DNA of 64,000 nt from Pteria penguin (Eukaryota; Mollusca; Bivalvia; Pterioida; Pteriidae): contig CM068583.1 in NCBI GenBank assembly GCA_035048485.1, positions 30,205,341 through 30,269,340 of the forward strand, written 5' to 3'. Under the pieces are notes generated by a model that was not told where the DNA came from, ran no database searches, and worked only from the letters and a program-made list of their open reading frames with translations. How positions within the stretch are numbered: the stretch's first letter is position 1; the number at the start of each line of letters is the position of its first letter. This document shows, piece after piece, positions 60,001 through 64,000 of the stretch. The position numbers and the translations under genes are program-made.

Positions 60001-63000
60001 CGAAGCATTAGGTTTATGCCTTGAATTAACAAACTGATTCCTTTGCTGTGGTATTGGATACATTGCACTAGAAGAATGTTGTGGATTTGGCGTCATCTTT
60101 GAATATTGTGGCTGATGAAAGGTATATTGTTTGTTTACATGTGTATTTGACTTCGATTCTTTTGCTTTTGATACATGTGGATATTGATGTGAAGGAACTG
60201 TGTTTTGAGGAATATTCGTCCTTGACATTGACTGTTTAGAATAGTTAGGAAGGGGTTGAGTTTGTGCTGGGGTATTTTTGAGGTTTTTTCCTGGATATTT
60301 ATTATTATTAGAAGGTGCTTGCTGATTTTGTAATGGAGAGTGTATATTTTGGTCTCTGGTTTGATGGTTTTGATGAGAATTCCTTTTTACATTGGAATAG
60401 ACTGGAGATGAAAATGAAGCAGGTTTTGGCGATTTTAATGACGGTTTTTGTTTTAAATTCAACGGCTGCTTAGTGTTCTGTGGCGCCATTTGCTTTTGTG
60501 TAAATGGTTCAATTCCAACTTCACCCGCCAATTGTTTTCTTATTTCATTCGGCATTGCACTATTACTCATTGAATTAATAACTTGTGAAGGTTTTGTTTT
60601 CTTTATTGAAGACCATGATTTATAGCCTTCATTAAAGGAGTTTTGTCCCGTGTATCCATTAAATCCAGTTTGCGATTGATCGAGTCCAGACTTAACGTTT
60701 GACTTTGTGTTAAAATTATTAACTTGTTTAGCATTTGAATGTGACTGTGGATTAAATGCTTTGCTAGACTGCGGAATTGATTTTGGTTGATTTTTCTGTG
60801 AGTTTTGAAAATTGTTCCACCTTTTACTATTACCACTTGCAGGAGAATTACTTTGATATTGGTATTGATTTTGTAATTGGTTGTTAATAGTATTTTGATT
60901 ATAATTTATATTGTTGTTGTTGTTGTTGTTGTTATTTATTTGACTATTGAGTGAATTTCTATTGTTATTTTTATTAAGGTTATTGTTATATCCATTTACT
61001 TGGTTATTTATGTTACTTCCATGATTATTATTGTTGTATCTATAATTGTTTGTTGGTCTTTTCATATTGTTATTAATTTCATTTTTATTGTTATTGTAAT
61101 TATTTTTGTTATTCAAATGATTATTGTTAGTCCTTTGAACGTTGTTATTCGCATGATGATTTTTATAGTTCATATTATTATTCATATTATTATTGTTATT
61201 ATTCCTCTGATTGTTGTAATTCCCATGGTTAATGTTATTTCCATTATTATTAATTTGGTTATTGTAATTTATTTCGTTGTTATTATATCGATAATTATTA
61301 GTGTTCATAAGATTGTTTCCATTTACGTTATTGTTGTTTTTATTAGCGTTAGACTGCGAGTTCCCATTTACGTTCTGCCATTGTCTTCGTGTATTTGGAG
61401 AATTATTTGGTATGGTGTTTTGATTTTTAAATCCATTGTTTGTTGGCACATTGTTAATATTGATGTTCCAGTTACTATTACTCCCTGATTTCGTTGAATG
61501 CCATCGTTTTTGCGGACTGGGAGTCTGTACATGCTGATTATTTTGAGGACCAAATCTCTGTAGAGAATTTGGCGGATTATTATATACTGCACCTGCATTT
61601 CTGTTCTGGAAAGATAGATTATTTCCCCCCAGTTTGTGCTTCACTGTTTGTTTATTTACCATTTCCTGGGTGATTGGCTTTTCTTGTAAATTAAAATTCT
61701 TTTTCATTACAGTTGAAACAGGTTTAACAGCCGTATTTTGCATTCCCAAGTTTCTTATATTGTTTTGTCCCATTATGACTTTTGAATTTATTCCTTGCAC
61801 ATTTGCTGTATTGCTAACTTTCCAAGAATATGCACGAGGGTTTGTTGGACTTCTGTTCATTGTAGCAGGAGAAGGGTTGTGGTTATTATTAACATTAGAT
61901 TGCCAACTGTTGCCGCGATTGTTGCTTTGTTGGTTATTGTTGCTTTGTTGGTTATTGTTGCTTTGTTGGTTATTTTTTAGTGAGTTACTCCATGGCTTTT
62001 CATTTACCTGGCGATTTTGATTGTTCGCTGAATTCTGGTTTCCAGAATTTGAATTAGATTGCCAGCCACTTCCAGAACTTGAGTGCCATTTATTATTTTG
62101 CTGCCAATTGTTATTATTATTATTATTTTGATTTCGTCCATTCCAGTTGTTATTTTGAATATTGTTCCAATTATTCTTGTTATTGTTTTGGTTTATATTG
62201 TTATGCACCCTCCATTTTGTATTCATGTTTGCATTGTTTCCATTCTGAGTTTGGCCAGTGTTCCATGTATTCCTTGCATTTTGATTGTTCACATAATTTG
62301 CATTATTATTGTTGTTGTTCCAGTTTGGTCTATTATTCCAATTATTATTATTATTCCAATTATTATTCAAATTGTTAGTTTGCCAGTTCGACGTTTTATT
62401 ACTATTATTTCCCTCATAATTATTCCCATTTGTTGATGAACTTTGACTATTTGGATTCCATCCATTATTTGCATTATTTCCGTTCCCAGCAGGGGAGTTA
62501 TTTTTATTATCCTTACTTGTGTTCCATTTTTGTCTTAGATTAGAATTCCAACTATCGCTAGGGGATGTCGATCCCATTCTATTACTTTGCCAACTTCTGT
62601 TAAATCCGCCCGTATTCATGTCGTTGTTGTTTGATTGTGGATTATTCCAAGAATTCCCACTTATTGTTTGTTGATTCTGTGTTTTTCGGACATTGTTTGG
62701 ATCATTATCTACAAGCTTAAATCCATTGGCAAAAGACTGAATACTAGATGAGCCTTGATTAGTTGGTGAAGATGGTGTACCAACAGGGTTGGACCAATTT
62801 AAAGTTCCCGTTTCCTTTTTGGTCGATGCTGATGCCAACGGAGCTGCAAAAGATGCTTTGTATATGTATATTTAATACTTGGGTACTTACTATCAAATCT
62901 AATGTGAAACGTAGAAATCAAAAGTAACTAATTACAACATACACAATGTTTAACCACACCAACTGAGTGACAACCACAACTGCATAAGAATTCAATACTT

Positions 63001-63701
63001 TTGCGGTGTCTTTCTGTATGCTTATTCTTTTATGATCTACATGCCCGTGGTTACGTTTCTGATGCAGCTATACAGTTAGATGTCTTCTTCCTTCAGCATC
63101 TGTTATAACATTGCTTAAATCTAATATCAAGTGCCTTATTCATAAAATATCATATCATAAATGTATGATTCTACTGTCGCACTATTTGGGGTTACATTCG
63201 TGTATCGAGAAAATAATCTATTTTTAAGAGTAAGTTACTTTAATCCGGTAAATTAGAAAACAAGGGAAAAAAACAAAAACTGAGGAGAAGATTCAAATTA
63301 AGTACACGGCAGTGTCCACCAAATTGAAGCAAGATATAGATCCTCCTTTTTAAGTTTCTAGTCAGTAATATTAAGCTTCTTACATATATGCAAAAAGGAT
63401 ATCTTGTAATTTTTATTTACTACAAAACTTTTGTTTAATGTAGCGTTCTAACTTTTTTTATCCATCCGATGTTTCTACAACAATAACACAAATTGAACCT
63501 TATTTTTGGTTAAAAACTTACGCAATGCCCCACACGTAGTTCTGCATTTCTCTTCTGATTCGAAATTATTCTTATTTCCTTGGCACCCACTGAAGTAAAA
63601 TTTTTCACATCGTTCTGTACTTTCACTATAGTAATACCGAACTTGATCGGTTTTGAAACAGGATCCGGGGTCCTTGGGTAATTCACAATCCGGCACCGGT
63701 T
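53908..63701 (-). CDS. Asn-rich multi-Kunitz secreted protein (3' part of gene, four exons)
   Basis: Minus-strand exons 63701-63522, 62843-57726, 55175-55002 and 54086-53908 all join in phase 1. Together they encode a Kunitz domain, a roughly 1,650-residue cysteine-free region, a second Kunitz domain, a third and a fourth, then a TGA at 53908. Phase 1-1 Kunitz exons are the classic shuffling module of extracellular proteins. The central region is Asn-rich, then Ser/Pro/Lys/Gln-rich and strongly cationic. Kunitz domains inhibit serine proteases, and molluscan shell and mantle matrices contain both Kunitz and Asn-rich proteins, so a secreted matrix or defence role is inferred. The 5' end is probably outside the window: an ATG at 63747 precedes the first Kunitz exon in frame but reads through a splice acceptor. 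Confidence 0.85.
54200..54865. repeat. 39-bp minisatellite in the last Kunitz intron (about 17 copies)
   Basis: The unit is TGACACGTCTACCATGACCT and TGGTTTACTGCCTATATAG. The period is a multiple of three, so the plus strand stays open for up to 140 codons, antisense to the Kunitz gene intron. Just after it, TCTCAACCGAAAGACAGGAC resembles a piece of the SINE body. Confidence 0.93.
55002..55175 (-). CDS. Kunitz domain 3 exon
   Basis: Acceptor TTGATTTTAG, donor ATG|GTAATG, phase 1-1. Reads PLPTCEQPVDTGTCAGHHLK and continues through CEEFTYTGCEGNSNRF to CQATC. All six cysteines are kept. P1 is Ala, which in this family usually favours elastase-like targets. An in-frame ATG at 55212 with a hydrophobic stretch lies in the polypyrimidine tract and is not a signal peptide. 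Confidence 0.9.
55213..57725. other. Intron between Kunitz domains 2 and 3
   Basis: About 2.5 kb. I looked for further six-cysteine exons on the minus strand and found none. No large repeat was seen. Confidence 0.55.
57726..62843 (-). CDS. Giant exon: Asn-rich region plus Kunitz domain 2
   Basis: 5,118 bp, phase 1-1, after TTTTGCAG and before GTAAGT. The first readable Met is a TTG codon, so this is not a gene start. Zones, counting from that codon: about 30-330 Asn-rich with regularly spaced Trp (NNWNNNNNWNNRPNWN), including three QQSNNN copies. About 330-480 is less biased. About 480-690 is Asn-rich with Tyr (NNYRYNNNEINYNN). About 700-1640 is Ser/Pro/Lys/Gln-rich with seven GFxR(R) motifs. 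Residues about 1650-1702 form a Kunitz domain with six cysteines (CLQGKNVGRCKGYEP...CELTC) and Lys at P1, as in trypsin inhibitors. I see no cysteine before that domain. An uninterrupted frame of this length in AT-rich repeats implies selection. Confidence 0.9.
61918..61977 (-). repeat. In-frame 18-bp tandem repeat within the Asn-rich exon
   Basis: Three tandem copies of an 18-bp unit (plus-strand form GTTGCTTTGTTGGTTATT) encoding QQSNNN. A recent replication-slippage expansion that keeps frame. Confidence 0.85.
63522..63701 (-). CDS. Kunitz domain 1 exon
   Basis: Acceptor TTTGTTATTCAG, donor TTGC|GTAAGT, phase 1-1. Reads PVPDCELPKDPGSCFKTDQV, then CEKFYFSGCQGNKNNF to CRTTC. All six cysteines are present. 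P1 is Phe, which favours chymotrypsin-like targets. The next residue of the protein is completed across the junction with the giant exon (Pro). An in-frame ATG at 63747 followed by IFLLHVLIY could mimic a signal peptide, but it crosses the acceptor. Confidence 0.88.
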
Positions 63702-63747
63702 CTGAATAACAAAGTCTGTATATCAACACGTGAAGTAAGAATATCAT

Positions 63748-64000
63748 TGCTTTGTTCCCTTCTATCCAAAGGAGATAACAAAGATTCCTTATTGAATTGT
63801 ACGCCTACATATATCAACAATTTATTGTGAATAATCATGGAATGAATTCATATGTTATACCGATTAATCGAATACTAAATGTACATTATAATGCATTTGT
63901 CTTGAAAGCAACAATGACGATTGTTTTCTTTTCAGCCAATTAGTTTAAGATCAGAAATAATAAATTCGTCACGTTATCCACGAGAATTGTCAATTATGTG
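63748..64000. other. Upstream edge of window
   Basis: Non-coding, presumably an intron or 5' region of the Kunitz gene. No further Kunitz exon is visible before the window ends. Confidence 0.5.

Noticed and set aside
61000..62436. Plus-strand frames of Ile/Val-rich protein opposite the Asn-rich exon
   Set aside because: Antisense shadows of Asn codons (AAT/AAC read as ATT/GTT) with no independent support.
63702..63747. ATG at 63747 as the true start of the Kunitz gene with a short signal peptide
   Set aside because: It reads across a good acceptor (TTTGTTATTCAG) that is in the same phase as all other Kunitz exons. Not fully excluded; only a transcript would settle it.

Overview
The window reads as AT-rich, intron-rich animal genomic DNA, most likely from a marine mollusc and probably a bivalve. 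The reasons are short phase-conserved exons with GT-AG borders, tRNA-derived SINEs, many unrelated minisatellites and foldback/MITE-like elements, and the gene content: an SLC5 solute symporter, a CAP protein, and a Kunitz protein with a giant Asn-rich exon that resembles molluscan extracellular or shell-matrix proteins. The taxonomic call is inference; no rRNA, tRNA or species-diagnostic gene is present.

Layout. 1-2705: a 34-bp minisatellite. 3.0-3.5 kb: a dispersed repeat. 3.66-5.61 kb (-): a small three-exon gene for a single-pass membrane protein, assembled here from phase-matched exons. 6.7-10.45 kb: a nest of transposable elements (a 3-kb TA-flanked element inside an older repeat, itself holding a foldback). 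12.2-14.3 kb: microsatellites and a repeat with hairpin ends. 15.9-21.3 kb: three minisatellites (58, 18 and 63 bp). 23.9-24.5 kb (-): the last exon of a receptor-like membrane protein with several tyrosine motifs. 26.5-27.1 kb: AT and GATA/GACA microsatellites. 29.9-31.1 kb: a 22-bp array, a 680-bp foldback carrying four CRE palindromes, and a small inverted-repeat element. 32.46-36.38 kb (+): a three-exon CAP/GAPR-1-like gene, then 1.6 kb of 40/45-bp minisatellite. 41.03-53.14 kb (+): a 16-exon SLC5 sodium-coupled monocarboxylate-type transporter, all exons resolved. 53.91-63.70 kb (-), convergent with it: the 3' part of a gene encoding four Kunitz domains, one fused to a roughly 1,650-residue Asn-rich, cysteine-free region.

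The genes show no operon-like logic and look like independent neighbours. The SLC5 and Kunitz genes end tail to tail, 764 bp apart. Eleven unrelated minisatellites fill roughly 12 kb of 64 kb, several inside introns. The most unusual protein is the Asn-rich Kunitz protein: a long cationic sequence in which Trp-Asn and then Tyr-Asn tracts are followed by repeated Gly-Phe-x-Arg-Arg modules and flanked by Kunitz inhibitor domains with four different P1 residues.
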